Shown here: piece by piece, positions 44,107 through 56,633 of the stretch
Numbering within the stretch: the first letter of the stretch is position 1
How the letters are laid out: every line of letters starts with the position of its first letter
DNA from: Sipunculus nudus
Taxonomy: Eukaryota > Annelida > Sipuncula > Golfingiida > Sipunculidae
Direction: 5' to 3'
Assembly: GCA_026874595.1 (NCBI GenBank)
Contig: CM049322.1
Span: 58,745,886-58,809,885 of the forward strand
Length of the DNA: 64,000 nt
Program-made: the position numbers and the translations under genes
Notes under the pieces: model-generated
Told to the model about the DNA's origin: nothing
The model's input: only the letters and a program-made list of their open reading frames with translations
The model's database searches: none

Positions 44107-45150
44107 TTTTAGCGAACCTGAGAGCTTATGCGATGGTGTGGCGTCTGTCGTCCGTCGTCTGTCTGTACCTTAACCCATATTATCTTGAAAACGGCAGGAG
44201 CTAGCATAACCAAACTTTATGCAAAAAAAATCAGTCATCTAAAAAAACTCTATCGGATTTTGTTTATTTTTTGGCTATCTGAATTTACTTATATTTTATA
44301 GGGAAAAAGCTTAAAAACATTTGAAAATCTTCTTCTCCGAAACCGTCCAGCCAAATTATCCAACATTTCTCAGAAATAGTCCCAGAAACAACCACTCTCA
44401 ATTTTGTCCGAATGGTTCCAGTTCAGTGATTTTTGGCTGGTTTACAGGAAGCTGAACTTAGTCATCTGACTAAAAAAGCATACCAAAATTTCAATCTCAG
44501 AAATGGCTGGAGCTATCATCACCAAATTTTATGCCAATGTTGGTCACATGAGTCATATCTGAAACTGACGTATTGGTGGTGCATCGGCCTTTTTTTGTAC
44601 GGCGGTCATCAGTGCCTGTATCATACTGAGGGCTACAAAAACTTCTTCTCTGAAACCATATGGCCAAATTGTTTAATATCGACAGAAATGATCCTAGGGT
44701 AGTGCTTTCTGACGTTTGTTCAAATGGCTGAGTTATGGGAAGCTGAATTTAGTCATATGCTATAACAGCCCATTTTAGCTCAGTGGAAACAGAGATCTTA
44801 TTCTCAAAAACCACTGGGACAAATTCTTATATCTTGCACATTAATTATCCTCAGATGTCGATAATTCAAGTTTGTTCATGCAAATAGTTTTGCTTCCGTG
44901 CTTTTTGGCTGAGTTACGGGTAGCTGAACTTAGCCAGGTTGCAGCATCTACCTAAATGAGTTATAAACCTGCAAAACGTATTTCGACTGACGCCACTGAA
45001 GCCAATTTGTTTAATATTTTACAAGAATAATCCCCACAATAATTCTTATAATAATTGTCTTTAATGGTTCCACATTAATGATTTTTGGCTGAATTATGGA
45101 GATCAAACGGAGTCATTTTACCATATATGTTAGCTGCGTGAAGCAGTTAC
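44107..45150 (+). repeat. Dispersed repeat with four internal related segments
   Basis: The head has GAGCTTATGCGATGGTGTGG followed by GTCGTCCGTCGTC, like the hairpin-headed family but a distinct subfamily. Inside, four diverged segments share CTTCTC(C/T)GAAACC, CCAAATT-T-(T/C)AATAT, AATAGTCCC or AATGATCC, and GATTTTTGGCTG-GTTA or TTTTTGGCTGAGTTA, then GAAGCTGAA. They are at about 44331, 44640, 44795 and 44985. No coding content. Confidence 0.7.
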
Positions 45151-45789
45151 ATCTAGCCTGGCATCAGTTTATCAGCGTCTATTACATTATGCCACTAGAC
45201 ATTTAGATTTCAGGTAATCTGTGCTTAATATTGAGAAGAATGTTTTTTATAAAGCTTTTAAAAAATAGATATATGATGTAAATTATTCATCATACCAGGC
45301 AATGTTATAATCAAGAATAATCGTCTCTCTGTGGCTGTATAAAGACGACTGTACATGGATTATAAATAATTGGTATCCATACTCAATTTAATTCAAGATT
45401 TTGCCATCAGTGAGATGTATCTGTATTATAATTCTGCCTTCAGTATGCGTCTATAATAAATTTTCATATATTCCTGATTTCTTTTTTTATAAAAAGTCAG
45501 CCGTAAAGCATTTTGTATTAAGATATTCTATTTCAAAGTTTTTTTAAGTGGGGACCACTTTTAGGTACAGATGGCAGCACTTGGTTTACCATTGGCAGAT
45601 TGCCAAGATTTGCCAGTAACTTGATGTTGGCCATTAGCCAAGATGATGTCAGCTCTATAAATAGCTTTGGTACAGTGCCAGGATTGAAAAAGGCCTATGT
45701 TCTACAGTCTGACTACTATAATAGTTTGGTTTTGTGTTTTCATGGTATGTTCATTGTATCTTTTTAATCAAGTCAATGCAAGTCTGTTT
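45151..45789. other. Non-coding stretch
   Basis: No gene seen. An inverted repeat AAGTGG-GGA-CCACTT lies at 45547-45561. Confidence 0.5.
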
Positions 45790-46228
45790 AATTCATAGTT
45801 ATTTCAAGTAGGGAGCTTGAAATTTGAAATTTCTTAAATTTGGCATGTTCATCCATCTTGAAAAGTTTGCCCGTTTTCCCGTATCATCCATCCGTACATG
45901 TGCTTTCGGTGAAAAATGCTCAGATCTCATGAGTGGGTCAAGGTATTGGTCTTAAATTAGGCATGTTCATCAATCTTGGAAATTTGTCACGTAAACCAGA
46001 TAGGTTGCGCCACCTAGCTTCTGGTTTTCATAGAATAATTTAATGCCCGTTTCTCAGGAGTGATTTGCAGTATTTGCCTCTGATAGTGCAAACTACAATC
46101 CTTTTTACGTGACAGACATCAATTTCACTCTATTTCCCCTTACCGCTCAATCCATGCCTCACTTCACCTGTACTACTCTGATATCGGCGTATACACTTAG
46201 TTGCTTTCGACTACTTGTATCTAGTTGT
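45790..46228 (+). repeat. Second copy of the 35010-36131 repeat family (partial)
   Basis: The right end matches the intronic element: CACTCTATTTCCCCTTACCG, CTCAATCCATGCCTCACTTC, ACC(T/C)GTACTACTCTGAT, GTATACACTTAG and CGACTACTTGTATCTAGT. The body has TAGGCATGTTCATCAATCTT and GTTGCGCCACCTAGC, which align with the half-units of the longer copy. The left end is poorly defined. Confidence 0.7.
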
Positions 46229-46544
46229 TTCATGCATATGTGCACCGAGTCGAAGAATGGTTTGAAGCCTGAAATTGTTTATGTCCATAACATCTTTAAT
46301 GGCTTTCTCTTAAGTGGTGGTGCCACTTACATTCATTTGGTGTTCTGTGCACCTATGCAAGTATTTCAGCAGTGATGTTTGAGTAATTGGTGCATGCACT
46401 CAGGTTCAAAATGTTCGGTGCTTGCATTGTACATATATACATGTCACACATGTACTTGAAAAGTAACGGTCCAGCATAGAAGCATTATGCCTGATGCCTG
46501 ATCCCATTGCACGGTTCGCATTAGGCCTGTAGGCCTTGTTTTAT

Positions 46545-46927
46545 ATATTTTTTTTGGAGGTAACCGCCTCCTTTTTTAATGCTAACTTAGCTACGTATAT
46601 GTACTTATGCAGAATTCCGTTCCGGGTTCGGACTACGTGACAGAGCAGAATCACACGCTTCCCCTCATTTTTTATATCCTGGCTTCAACCAGGCCCAGTG
46701 ACTCTTGCACTTGCGGTCCCTAGGTGCGTAATCGTCCCCTTTGCTGGGTCATACTACCAAGGGACCCCCGAAAGGCGCATTCGTTTGTGAGTGAAACACG
46801 GCCGTTTGGCACGACCTTCCCTTGAAGCCTGCAGTGCGCTCACCATGGTTGGGGGCCGAACGTGAAAAATCTCGAGCTTATCGCCTCGGCTGAGATTTGA
46901 TCTCCCGGCTTTGTGTCCTGTGCTCTG

Positions 46928-46931
<4 letters not shown>
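46545..46931 (-). mobile_element. tRNA-derived SINE (copy 2)
   Basis: The minus strand begins GGGTCAGAGCACAGGACAC. It then has GAGATCAAATCTCAGCC (box B-like), GAGCGCACTGCAGGC and CGCCTTTCGGGGG, and ends in GGAGGCGGTTACCTCC plus an A-rich tail. The block order is the same as in 20940-21345. The tRNA-like head is cut off at the (AT)n microsatellite at 46932. Confidence 0.75.

Positions 46932-46987
<56 letters not shown>
46932..46987. repeat. (AT)n microsatellite
   Basis: Uninterrupted TA run between the SINE head and the Tigger-like fragment. Confidence 0.95.
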
Positions 46988-46990
<3 letters not shown>

Positions 46991-47140
46991 TCCAACCTGT
47001 CTGAACGACCACCTGTGAAATGCGGGCAACTGGCTATTACGACCACTAGGTATCAGTCCCTTTCGAAATTCCGTTATATTATCTACAGATAAAACCTGTG
47101 AAATAGACCACCCGGCTATTACGGATTACGTGCAGTTTTT
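46988..47140. repeat. Tigger-terminus-like fragment
   Basis: Begins CAGTCCAACCTGTCTGAACG and ACCACCTGTGAAATGCGGG. It repeats a related block at about 47091 (AACCTGTGAAATAGACCACC). Pairs of CTGT(G)AAAT-CC and GGCTATTACG are typical of tandem subterminal repeats of pogo/Tigger-like elements. Only one end is visible. Confidence 0.45.
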
Positions 47141-47756
47141 TCCGTGATACATTAACCTGCGTGCACTCATTGAGCTTCTCACTGACCAGCGCTGACCGGT
47201 CGGTTGATTGACCATGCGTGAATTTGCGGACACTTACAGCGCTGTTTGTTTTACCTGATGGTCGTTTGGGAGGACCCTGGGCCGACCCTGAACCCGTACC
47301 CCGGCTAGGCCACGTGAATGGCTCACACGGCCACACATGAATGGAGGTTCCCCAAAGTTAATCTTTGACCTGTGCCCCCGTGGTTTGTCTTTGATCTATT
47401 GTGCGTCATAAAAGGCGTTATTACAAAGAATTGATAATTTACGATGTTCCTATGAAGCAAGTGATGTTAGCAACCATTGACGTCAGCAACAATTTTGAGT
47501 CGTTCTTATGGGGGTTTGTAGCTGACAACGCATTTTTATAACGAGGGGTTTATAGAAAGCGCATCGTTATTTAAAATGTTCCACTAGAGAAATAAGCAGC
47601 TGCTCCCCGGCTGTGAACGTGGACTGTGCCGCGAACTTCTAACAGCCACAATAGTTCTAAGAACTCGAGATCGTTCGAAATTGCCCTAAGGCCTGAAAAT
47701 TTGCATTTTTCGTAAGGCCTAATTTAACGGCCCGCTTGTATGCACGGTAGCCAGTC
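47141..47756. other. Non-coding stretch
   Basis: No gene recognised. The 85-codon minus frame at 47079-47336 shows no domain. Confidence 0.5.
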
Positions 47757-47761
47757 GGCAG

Positions 47762-47999
47762 CAGGGGCGGATCCAGGATTTAGGAAAAGGGGGGGGGGGG
47801 GGTCCAACCCAGGAGGACAAATGAAAACCCTAAAAAAAAAGATCCTAAGGTCTGAAAAAGGGGGGGGGGGGTCCAGGCGGCAAAATTTTGTCTGAAGCCC
47901 AAGCCCTTTAAAAAACGTTGTTTCTGATGAAAAGGGGGGGGGGGGGTTCAGACCCCCTGGACCCCCCCCCCCCCCCTTCAACCCCGGGGCCCGCTTCTG
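47762..47999 (+). mobile_element. MITE, copy 3 of the CAGGGGCGG family
   Basis: Starts CAGGGGCGGATCCAGGATTT and ends GGGGCCCGCTTCTG. It is flanked by GGCAG at 47757-47761 and 48000-48004, a 5-bp target duplication as in copy 1. Four poly-G/C tracts make it 35 bp longer than copy 1. Confidence 0.85.
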
Positions 48000-48004
48000 G
48001 GCAG

Positions 48005-48280
48005 TATTCGGAAGAATTGCCGTCTAGGGCTATGCAAATAAGTTGAAAAGACCAATTACATGACGTCTCGTCACTGTAACCGTGGTTATCATTTCGGGTA
48101 CATGTGTACTCCTATTTCTTCTGACACCTAAACCAGCGCTCGTGCGCTCGTAGGAGTAAAAACGATGATTAAAGCAACATTTGATGGTCAATAAACTAAA
48201 GGTTAAATGCAAATTTGGCGGCAACAGTTTGTGACCATTCATTTTCGGGCCTTACAACGTATGAATAATTACAACGTTAC

Positions 48281-48281
<1 letters not shown>
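48005..48281. other. Non-coding stretch
   Basis: Nothing recognised. Confidence 0.5.

Positions 48282-48358
<77 letters not shown>
48282..48358. repeat. Compound (CT)n(AT)n microsatellite
   Basis: About 40 bp of CT followed by about 37 bp of AT. The same compound order recurs at 50070-50159. Confidence 0.95.
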
Positions 48359-48363
<5 letters not shown>

Positions 48364-49384
48364 TTCTGTATGTGGAGGGTCCACATCTTTATTTCTGGTT
48401 GCTGGTAGTGCTCAGTCACTGATATAAAGCTTAAATTATCAACGTTGGACTAGTCTATTATTACAGGTTCTCTTCCGTTATTTCAGGATTAAATACTGTT
48501 AATAAACTATTACAACTGCGATGTCTTTTTCGTCACTCCATTGACCTAATCATACTTCTGATAGCAAATCGAATTTCATTTCAAAATATGACTCGGACCA
48601 CGTCATTGCAACTGACCCAGGTTGCCCGTCCTAGTGCTCAACCGAGATACTGTATTTTCTGATTAAAACCTGTCCTAGTAAAAAATATAAAAAAAAAAAC
48701 TTTAAAAGAATTCGACATCGTAAACTTCCAACTCTGTAGACACCCCTAAAAAAAACACCTGTTTAGTTACAACTGTCCTTTAGTACAAGTGTTGCCACCA
48801 GATGTTCCCACCTCCGTTTACATCTCGAGCCGGAATCCTAGCTGAACTTGTTTCTACTATAAATGGCCACTTATTTTTTTAATCGATATACAGTTATAAC
48901 GGATAAGCGATTTAACATACAACAGTCAAAATAATTTGTCTACACAGACTTGTGGTCCTAGAGTACCGACCACATAACTGTATATATTGTCAAATGAACC
49001 AATAAAATCGACTAAGTCACACAGAAAACAATCACAAATACGAAAAGACAAACATGGACAGACAATTATGCGTTAAAATAACTAATTGACCATGGAGATT
49101 TGTGGAGGTAAAATTGGCCAAGCACTTAATTCTGGATGATTACCTTTTAATCTTAAGCTGTTCAATGTGCGCGTATATCCATATATCCGGGAAAAATCAC
49201 TCATATATCATATACGATTTTGTAACTGTGGTGTTTCAATGTGTCCATGTGTGTACATGTGCATATATGCGTGAAACAGGAGCGATTTTTACGCATGGGG
49301 CTTTTACACTCAATGATTTTGGGTAAAATGACGTAACGTCAGCTTTATTGGGGGGGGGGGGGCCTGCCAGGTCCACTGTTCCAT

Positions 49385-49386
<2 letters not shown>

Positions 49387-49452
<66 letters not shown>
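49387..49452. repeat. (AT)n microsatellite
   Basis: Uninterrupted TA run. Confidence 0.95.
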
Positions 49453-49457
<5 letters not shown>

Positions 49458-50063
49458 GTGTTACCCTCCGATGTAAAGTGCTCATTCTAACAACATTCAC
49501 CTGATGATCGGGTCGCATCCCGTGAAACAGACTGTAGTAAATTTACAGTGTTGTTTTTCGCCATATATATATATTCACTTCTGCCAGTTCACGTGCACAT
49601 GGAAACGCAGTTATATCACATATATGCGCATAAGGAAACACTGCTTGAAAGATAAATTATTTCTAGGACTTGGCTGTACTGGTTATAATTTTTCCGCACG
49701 TGTAAAAAAGTGTGATCAGTGCAAATAGGGAGCGAAAAGAGCATCTGAAAACACAAAGGACCATCGAAATCGACGTAAAACCCCGCATGTTTTAAGGCGC
49801 AATGCCTATATGTAGCAGTGAGGCACGCGATTTTCGTATTTTGCTTTCAATCATGTTTTCAGTGATCTGCATCTGTATACATATGCGGGACTGTAACACT
49901 GAAGGCTACATGTTTAACATTGATTTATGCTACGTTCATTTCAAAGATCCTTAATTAATGTATACAATACTGTAAAATGGAGAAGTATGCGAAGCTTGAT
50001 ATACCTTTGGTTGTGTACATGCACAAAAACTATAACTTAACAAAAAGGACAGCTTTGTCATTA

Positions 50064-50069
<6 letters not shown>

Positions 50070-50159
<90 letters not shown>
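50070..50159. repeat. Compound (CT)n(AT)n microsatellite
   Basis: CT run of about 40 bp followed by an AT run of about 48 bp with a single G interruption. Confidence 0.95.
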
Positions 50160-50161
<2 letters not shown>

Positions 50162-50390
50162 GAGCCATTAACAGCCATAAAGCAGTCATCCTGGGTTATG
50201 ACGCTGAATTAATAAGCCACAGCCAGTGACATTCTGATTTTATCTAAACTAAGTTAGACGTGAGAGGGTGAAGATAAACGTGACACGGATTATTAAATAT
50301 GCAGTATGGATTCTGATTTACAGAGGGAAACAGAAAACTGTAAAAAATGTATATTTCTGAAAACTGGTTAATGTGTGCATTATGACAAAG

Positions 50391-50395
<5 letters not shown>

Positions 50396-50448
<53 letters not shown>
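50396..50448. repeat. (AT)n(GT)n microsatellite
   Basis: TA run ending in GTGTGTGTGTG. Confidence 0.95.
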
Positions 50449-51189
50449 GGGGTTTAATCGATCCTTATGCATGTATCTCCAAAACCATATATATGATTGA
50501 AGGTCATCGGAGTGTTAAAACAAAGCGTACAAATACCCATGCATAAACATGCTACCAGCCACAAAATAATGTCGGGTTTTATATTATAAATGTGATCTTT
50601 TCGTCAATAATAGCATTGCCTCACTACTGTTTATTTTTAATCTATACAATATTTATATAAATAATATAGAAATATTTATATTAACAAACAATATTAACAG
50701 CCGGTCCCTCTCTCAATCTCACTAAAAGATAAGATTTTGGTGTGGATCCGATCATGATCAGGATTAAGCAGCGTCATCAAGGAATATTCATAAACGTACA
50801 GTCACTGATGCACGAATGAACTTGATAAAATATGGGTCGAATTAGTGATTACAAACACGGTTTGGGGAGCTACCAACAATTGGGACCCCTCCCCCCCCCC
50901 CCCCATATATATGGCGGAGGCTTGCAGTCTTTAGAATGCCGGTTTCTAGTTATTTTATATATTATGTGTGTATATGATCCTGTACCCTTTTCCCCTGGAA
51001 TTCACAAAATTCAGTTAATATTTGTGGCGCAGTTACCCTCTGTAATGTGTGTAGGTGCATGCATGGGTGGTTTGTGTGTGTATGTGTGTGATGGGGGGGG
51101 GGGGGGGGTAATGAGATATTGACAGTATAAATGGTGGTGGTGATTTTACGAAATTTTGTTGGGGCAGAAGGGGGAATTGCGCGACCCCC

Positions 51190-51221
<32 letters not shown>

Positions 51222-52109
51222 TTATTCCAACACGGATCCGTAAGATGCAAGGGAAATGCTGACAGAATCTTTTTACAATATGCTGTACATCATGCACACA
51301 GGTAAATCAAACATAATTAGGCAAACCGTTAAAAAGGCTTCATCGGAAATTACATGGAATCTGTACATCTTTTAGGGGAAAATAGCAACATGAATCAAAA
51401 TGATTAAAAATTGTTAACATGTAGCATATTTAGTAATGAAGAATTATGATAACACACACATATACATATATAAACATGAACTGGTGTGTTTGCGTCGTTT
51501 ACATGAGCCCATTTCCTTGCATATGGATATTATATTTACTCGTGGACCGATGAGACTTTGACACTGACGTCATTAAATCGTATCATATATGTATCAAATT
51601 CTCGGGTCCCGGATTCGTATGTACATAGAGTTATACCCTACATGTAAAGGGACTTTGCTTTAACACGTGCTGAACACTTGGCCACGGGCAAATTACTATA
51701 TAATGTGATACTTAAAATACCACAATAAACAAATCCGCACTTAATTTATTAAATACACATAGACCGGCCATTTTAATATACGCCGGCAACTTATTTTGCA
51801 GGTAAAATGCCTTGCTTGGGAAGATGTCGAATTACTGATGTCAGAGAAACCACATTTTATTTCTTATTTTCGTTTTACAAAAAGCACTCTTAACTGGCTA
51901 ACTGCTCGTGCAGTCGGCTCGTACAACCCAGCTTCTGTCCCACAAATTGACCTCTCGCATCTGTCCTGAGACGGATACCAACACAAAACAGCCGCAAGGA
52001 GGCAGGAACTAACATTTCCAGGTCTTCCGCAACAAAGACGCCTTGCCCGCGACTTAACCCCAGTTATAGACCCAATCAGCTGATAGATGTAAACAAAGCG
52101 CCCAGCCAT

Positions 52110-52587
52110 CATCACGTGCTTTCCAGCTCGAATGTAAATAGAACGAGCACATGGCTGTGACGTTTGCCGTGTACTCAGCTCCTATTGGCTGCCACGTGGC
52201 GGACATTATAATAACAGGTCTCATAAGGAATAATTGTATGCCCGCCATTTTATCTGTAGGGGTGATACCATATGATATAAAGCTGCTTGGCCGCTGTTTT
52301 ATTAAGATTTATGATAGTAATGCCAAAACAGATAATGTTCAATTGTGGAAAGTGTTAATCCATATAAATATGCCTTAGTAATGTTTTTGACTCGATTCAT
52401 TTTTGTAAAACCAAACCTTCCACCCCTTAGAAAGTCCGGTGAACGGTATTGGTAGACAAAGCTAGACTCCACGTGGTCCGAATGGAATAGGCATGCAGAG
52501 CTGACATCACTGGTCGGCCAATATTAGAATTCCGATATTCTGTCTAAAAGATGTCGTGTTTGTGACAGGGATTTTTCAGTAAACACG
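52110..52587 (+). promoter_or_regulatory. Putative promoter region of the ABCG gene
   Basis: Less AT-rich than its surroundings. It holds three CACGTG E-boxes (52113-52118, 52193-52198, 52470-52475), CCAAT boxes (inverse ATTGG at 52184-52188; CCAAT at 52518-52522) and a TATAAAG at 52276-52282. The spacing from these to the ATG at 52588 fits a 5' UTR of 100-300 nt. The start site itself is not visible. Confidence 0.4.
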
Positions 52588-52816
52588 ATGGCTCAGCTGT
52601 TATCGGTACAAGTGCATGTTCCCCTGGAACGGAACGAAGAGGGAAAATTGGTGGAACGTTTGGACAATTACGGGGGTGCTTACCCCAGACTTAAAAAGGT
52701 GCAAAATTCATTGTTGGACACGAACGGCGGGGGATTTTCTCACTTACCCTTCAGAAAACCAGTGGATATTGAATTCAACGGGTTGACATATTCAGTGTCA
52801 GAAGGAAGAAAGAAAG
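52588..52816 (+). CDS. First coding exon of an ABCG1/ABCG4-like half-transporter
   Basis: ATG with A at -3 and G at +4. The 76 codons end in phase 1 at AAAG|GTAAAG. The text begins MAQLLSVQVHVPLE. Its end, FSHLPFRKPVDIEFNGL and TYSVSEGRKK, matches the segment just before the nucleotide-binding domain of ABCG1/ABCG4/White-type proteins (SLPxRPxVxIEFxxLxYSVxEGxxxxKKG). Family role: homodimeric membrane half-transporters that export sterols or other lipids using ATP. The Walker A, signature and membrane segments would lie in later exons; none is recognisable up to 64000, so the gene continues past the window with a first intron of more than 11 kb. The family call rests on about 25 residues. Confidence 0.65.
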
Positions 52817-54225
52817 GTAAAGAATTTCTTTTCATTTCTAAATTTAAAATGTATGTTTTTGAATGAATACATATGTTGCGGAATCGGGTATACCCGCCAG
52901 TACCTGGGTGCATGCGTGTAGTGTTGTTCATCGAGCTGGGTACGTTTATTAATGAGCTTGAATAAATTATGCAAATTTCACTTTGTGGCCGCTCTCTCCG
53001 CTTCGGGTGAACTTGCCCTGTCCTGGGGTAAACTTTAACCCCTGCGTAATATTAGCGCGAGGTTACCAGTGCGGGTAGAGTTACTGAATACAATAATCCA
53101 TTCAGAGATACTTTGCAGGAAATAAATCCCTCACAGGGCACCGTGTAACCAGCTTTGTTCTCTTAGAGTTCAAAGGTCACTCGGTTGTAAAATATATGCA
53201 GTATTTCTCCAGGTACATTTGTCCCCAGCTAGGTACAAATATGCAAATGAGAATGCACTTCTCACTGTTCTGCCCTCAAATCAATGTGATATGGTTGTCA
53301 CTCTGCCAGAAATAAAAATGGGGAATCAATTATCTGAGGTCTGTACACAAAATATATTGCAACTGACACACTTTTTTCATGCAAAAGCAATAAATTCATT
53401 GTACAAAGAGGAAGAAGTTGCAGCAATAATTGCACCTTTTTTCTTGTGCATCGTTGCAGTTATTTAATATGGATGGTGAAAGTAATTTTGTTAAATAAAT
53501 ACATTGCAGGTGTTCATCAATCATGGCATTCGAAGCTTTAATTACATGCTATTATATAGATTTTAATTTCCGAGGTATATCTCTAGACGCTACACAATAT
53601 CCATGATTTTAGTACTGGGAAAATGTATTATTGATTAAAATTACAATTGTGACCTCTGAGTCTGACATAGCTCTAAGTCTTGTACCAAGTTTCTAAAAAG
53701 TATATATGCTGAATGCATTATTATTTTACATTATGAGTTCATGGTACCTCGTTAATGCATACACAATATCCATGAGTCCGATGTAATGTCTAATTTTATT
53801 TGTTTGTACAAATATAAACCCTCAGTATATCAAGCAAGTCAAAGTTGAGATTTGCTGTACACAAACAGAAGTTTTGATTATCAGAAGGAAAAAAAATTAA
53901 AGCATTAGATTAAAACACGATTCTTAGATTTTCACAATTTACAACCCTTTAACAGGCCAAGCAAATGATGTTTAAAAGTATAAAAGAAATACTTTGCTTA
54001 ACAGAAAATAAATATCTTAAAATTTGTTAAAATTACTATTTAATACTACTGTTTTTAAATATTTATTTAATAATTACTTAACTGAAAAAACCCTTTATAT
54101 TAGAACTTGAAGAGTAGCATGATGTGAAAAATTTGTATGTCAATATTACAAATGTCTATTGATAAAATAGATCAAAGTGTCAAGACTTAAATTTTGGATT
54201 AAGTTTTAAACAGAGCCTTTTGAAA
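52817..54225. other. Probable first intron of the ABCG gene, left part
   Basis: AT-rich sequence without a recognised exon. The 82-codon frame at 53219-53467 does not resemble ABCG or any family I know. Confidence 0.5.
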
Positions 54226-54330
54226 TAACAGTGAAACCTGTGTTAAGGGACCACCCATAGGATTGCCCAAAAGTAGTCCTAATTCACAGATGATCTTTTT
54301 AGACAAGTCAGTTATAACCTGGCAGTTTGA
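54226..54330. repeat. Tigger-terminus-like fragment (ACCTGTGTTA family)
   Basis: CAGTGAAACCTGTGTTAAGG, then GACCACCCATAGGATTGCCC and AGTCCTAATTCACAG. Closely parallels 3038-3120 and is probably a decayed MITE. Confidence 0.5.
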
Positions 54331-55170
54331 ATGCTTTCAGTTCACTCATGGGTATTCCAATGTTATAGACGGGTGATTTTATTAACCAGATTGTCTTTCA
54401 GAAAACTTCTACTGTGCTTCTGTTTTCTGCCTGAACCTGAAAATTTAAATTAATCCCAGAGTCATTGGGATATTGACTGAAAAACTGGAACAAGCACAAT
54501 TTGGAGCTTAGCTCATGTACTGACACAGAAAAAAAAAATGGCTGACACATTCTGTCTTTGTGCGAGTCTGAGGAATTGAATTTTCATGTGTTTGCACATG
54601 GTGTGGTTTATTCAGCTTGACTGCCAGGAAGTGTATGGACTTACCAGACTGATTTCATGGTCCTTTGAATTGATTTTATGCAAATAGAGGTAACAGACCA
54701 GGATTACAGGTTTAGAAATAAGATCTGTGGGAACTTGTTCTTTGTGAGTCATTATACAAATTAGTGTGTTACTATTTTGAAGGCTGTGGACTTCCAGTTA
54801 GCTTGACACATTAAGTCACCACTTATTTATATATATGTGCTTGTTAAATCAGCTGGAATTGGTATTTATGGAGGCAGTGTGAAATATAATTGATTATTCA
54901 GGTGAAAGCAGGTGGAGCTGGCCAGGCACAAAATGCATTTCTTCTTTTCCTGTGTGGCATATATATATGTACATAAGTTTAATAATACCTGCATTTTATT
55001 TGACATATTCGATAAGAAAATAAGTTACCAGTTCAACTTTAGTATTTAATTTGAGATAATAGAGCTTCAGTTGATTAATTTTTTGCTCTAAAAGACCAAA
55101 TCACAATAAGGATTCAGTCCGGCCTAGACTGCAATTGGGATTTGGCCTGGACCTGATCTTGGCCTCGGAA
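54331..55170. other. Intronic non-coding stretch
   Basis: Nothing recognised. Confidence 0.5.
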
Positions 55171-55181
55171 TGTGTACATAC

Positions 55182-55237
<56 letters not shown>

Positions 55238-55238
55238 G
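55171..55238. repeat. (ACAT)n(AT)n microsatellite
   Basis: ACATACATACATAC followed by TA runs. Confidence 0.95.
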
Positions 55239-56633
55239 CAATATAATACAAAATATCAGACAAAGTTTGTCTCATGTACTGTAGTAGTCTACACAACCCA
55301 TGCAGACATGTAGCGTTTGATCACAACAGAGACATGACCATATAAGAGCTCTATTTAAATGACCGCTCAGTCTGATTTTCAAGTGACTGTCATTGAGAGG
55401 TGAATGTAATGTTTTAAGAGAGATGCCACAAGGTGAGGTTCACCAATATCTCCTCATCCTAGAAACATTTGGAGAAGTAAGTTAAGTACCTGGTACACTA
55501 AACCGTGCACTTTCCATAGATGTATTGATGACAGCACCATAAATCAACATCTTCCAGAACAATTAACTCCAGTGCCCCAGTGTCCAGAAGACGAGAGTAA
55601 TATAACATCAGAATGGTGGCTTTTGGCCTGAATAGATAAGAAATGATAATTTACGGAGCTACTTTAGTGCAGTCCTGTTTTCAGATCAGGTGAAAGTGGT
55701 TGAATCTGTCCAAGATTGACCACTGTTTTGAGTGAAGCCAGTTGGTTGTATGGCTGACCGTAATGTCTGACTGTTCCAGGCATAAACTGGAATGGCATTC
55801 TGTGGAGCCAAAATCAACATCAAGATAAAACGGACCTACCAGATCAGTAACTTTGATGGGATCCACACCAAGATTTAATGGGTTATTTCTTTGCCCCTAC
55901 ACCATCCCATGATAATATTTTGCATAAATAGGTTTGCTTTTTTGGGGACAGAATTATTCCAACACATAAAAAACAAGCTGACACAGGGGGAAAACACAAC
56001 CTCCCTGGCAAAGGCCTAATTATATTCTAAAAAAAACCACTCTGTTATCTGAATAATGAGTCAATCTTTCCTTAATCATAGTTAATGTTTACCCTGTAAA
56101 ATCCTGAATATTGAGAGTACTAATTACATTTCATTATTCTATACAAAGAGTATAGGGAAATTTATGGTACGCTTATAGTCATGCTCCATAGGGAGCCATG
56201 ATACTTAATTCCTTTGGTACCAGGTGGTAGGACACTTCTGAAGTCTCGGTGCATCTCTTTATATATTAATTATTATAGATTTTTCCTGAAACAAATCTTG
56301 AACGGCTGTTCCATTGGAGGAACTTTAAACTTATTAGTCAGAAGGACTTCTAATAAGCATGTGACTTTACATGCCATGGCCCTATAGCCTTTGAAAAATG
56401 GTTACAAATTAAACTTCAATTCCAATGATTGATTGATTGTCGGCTTCTCTTGTAGTCCTTCATGTCTGCTTACTGGCATATTTTCATCAAAATATCATTA
56501 TCAGAATAAAGCTCTTAATTTACTGGAAGGTATAGTGATATACATATATATAAAGTTTAAATGCAAAACATATCTGTGGAACCAGATAATAATATTAGTT
56601 GCAGTGCCTGTTACATTGGATTTGGTTCAAAGG
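55239..56633. other. Intronic non-coding stretch
   Basis: A short RTE-tail-like block (GGGAAAACACAACCTCCCTG) lies near 55986-56010. Nothing else recognised. Confidence 0.45.

Larger units (their letters stand above)
48359..52109. other. Microsatellite-rich non-coding stretch
   Basis: No gene supported. Contents: poly-G at about 49348-49362, (AT)n at 49387-49452, (CT)n(AT)n at 50070-50159, (AT)n(GT)n at 50396-50448, poly-C at 50889-50904, poly-G at 51092-51108, and poly-C with (CA)n at 51184-51221. Frames running through these tracts are artefacts. Confidence 0.7.

Noticed and set aside
51864-52248. Divergent minus-strand frames beside the ABCG promoter
   Set aside because: The two overlapping frames lack any recognisable domain and cover the GC-richer promoter region, where long frames arise by chance.
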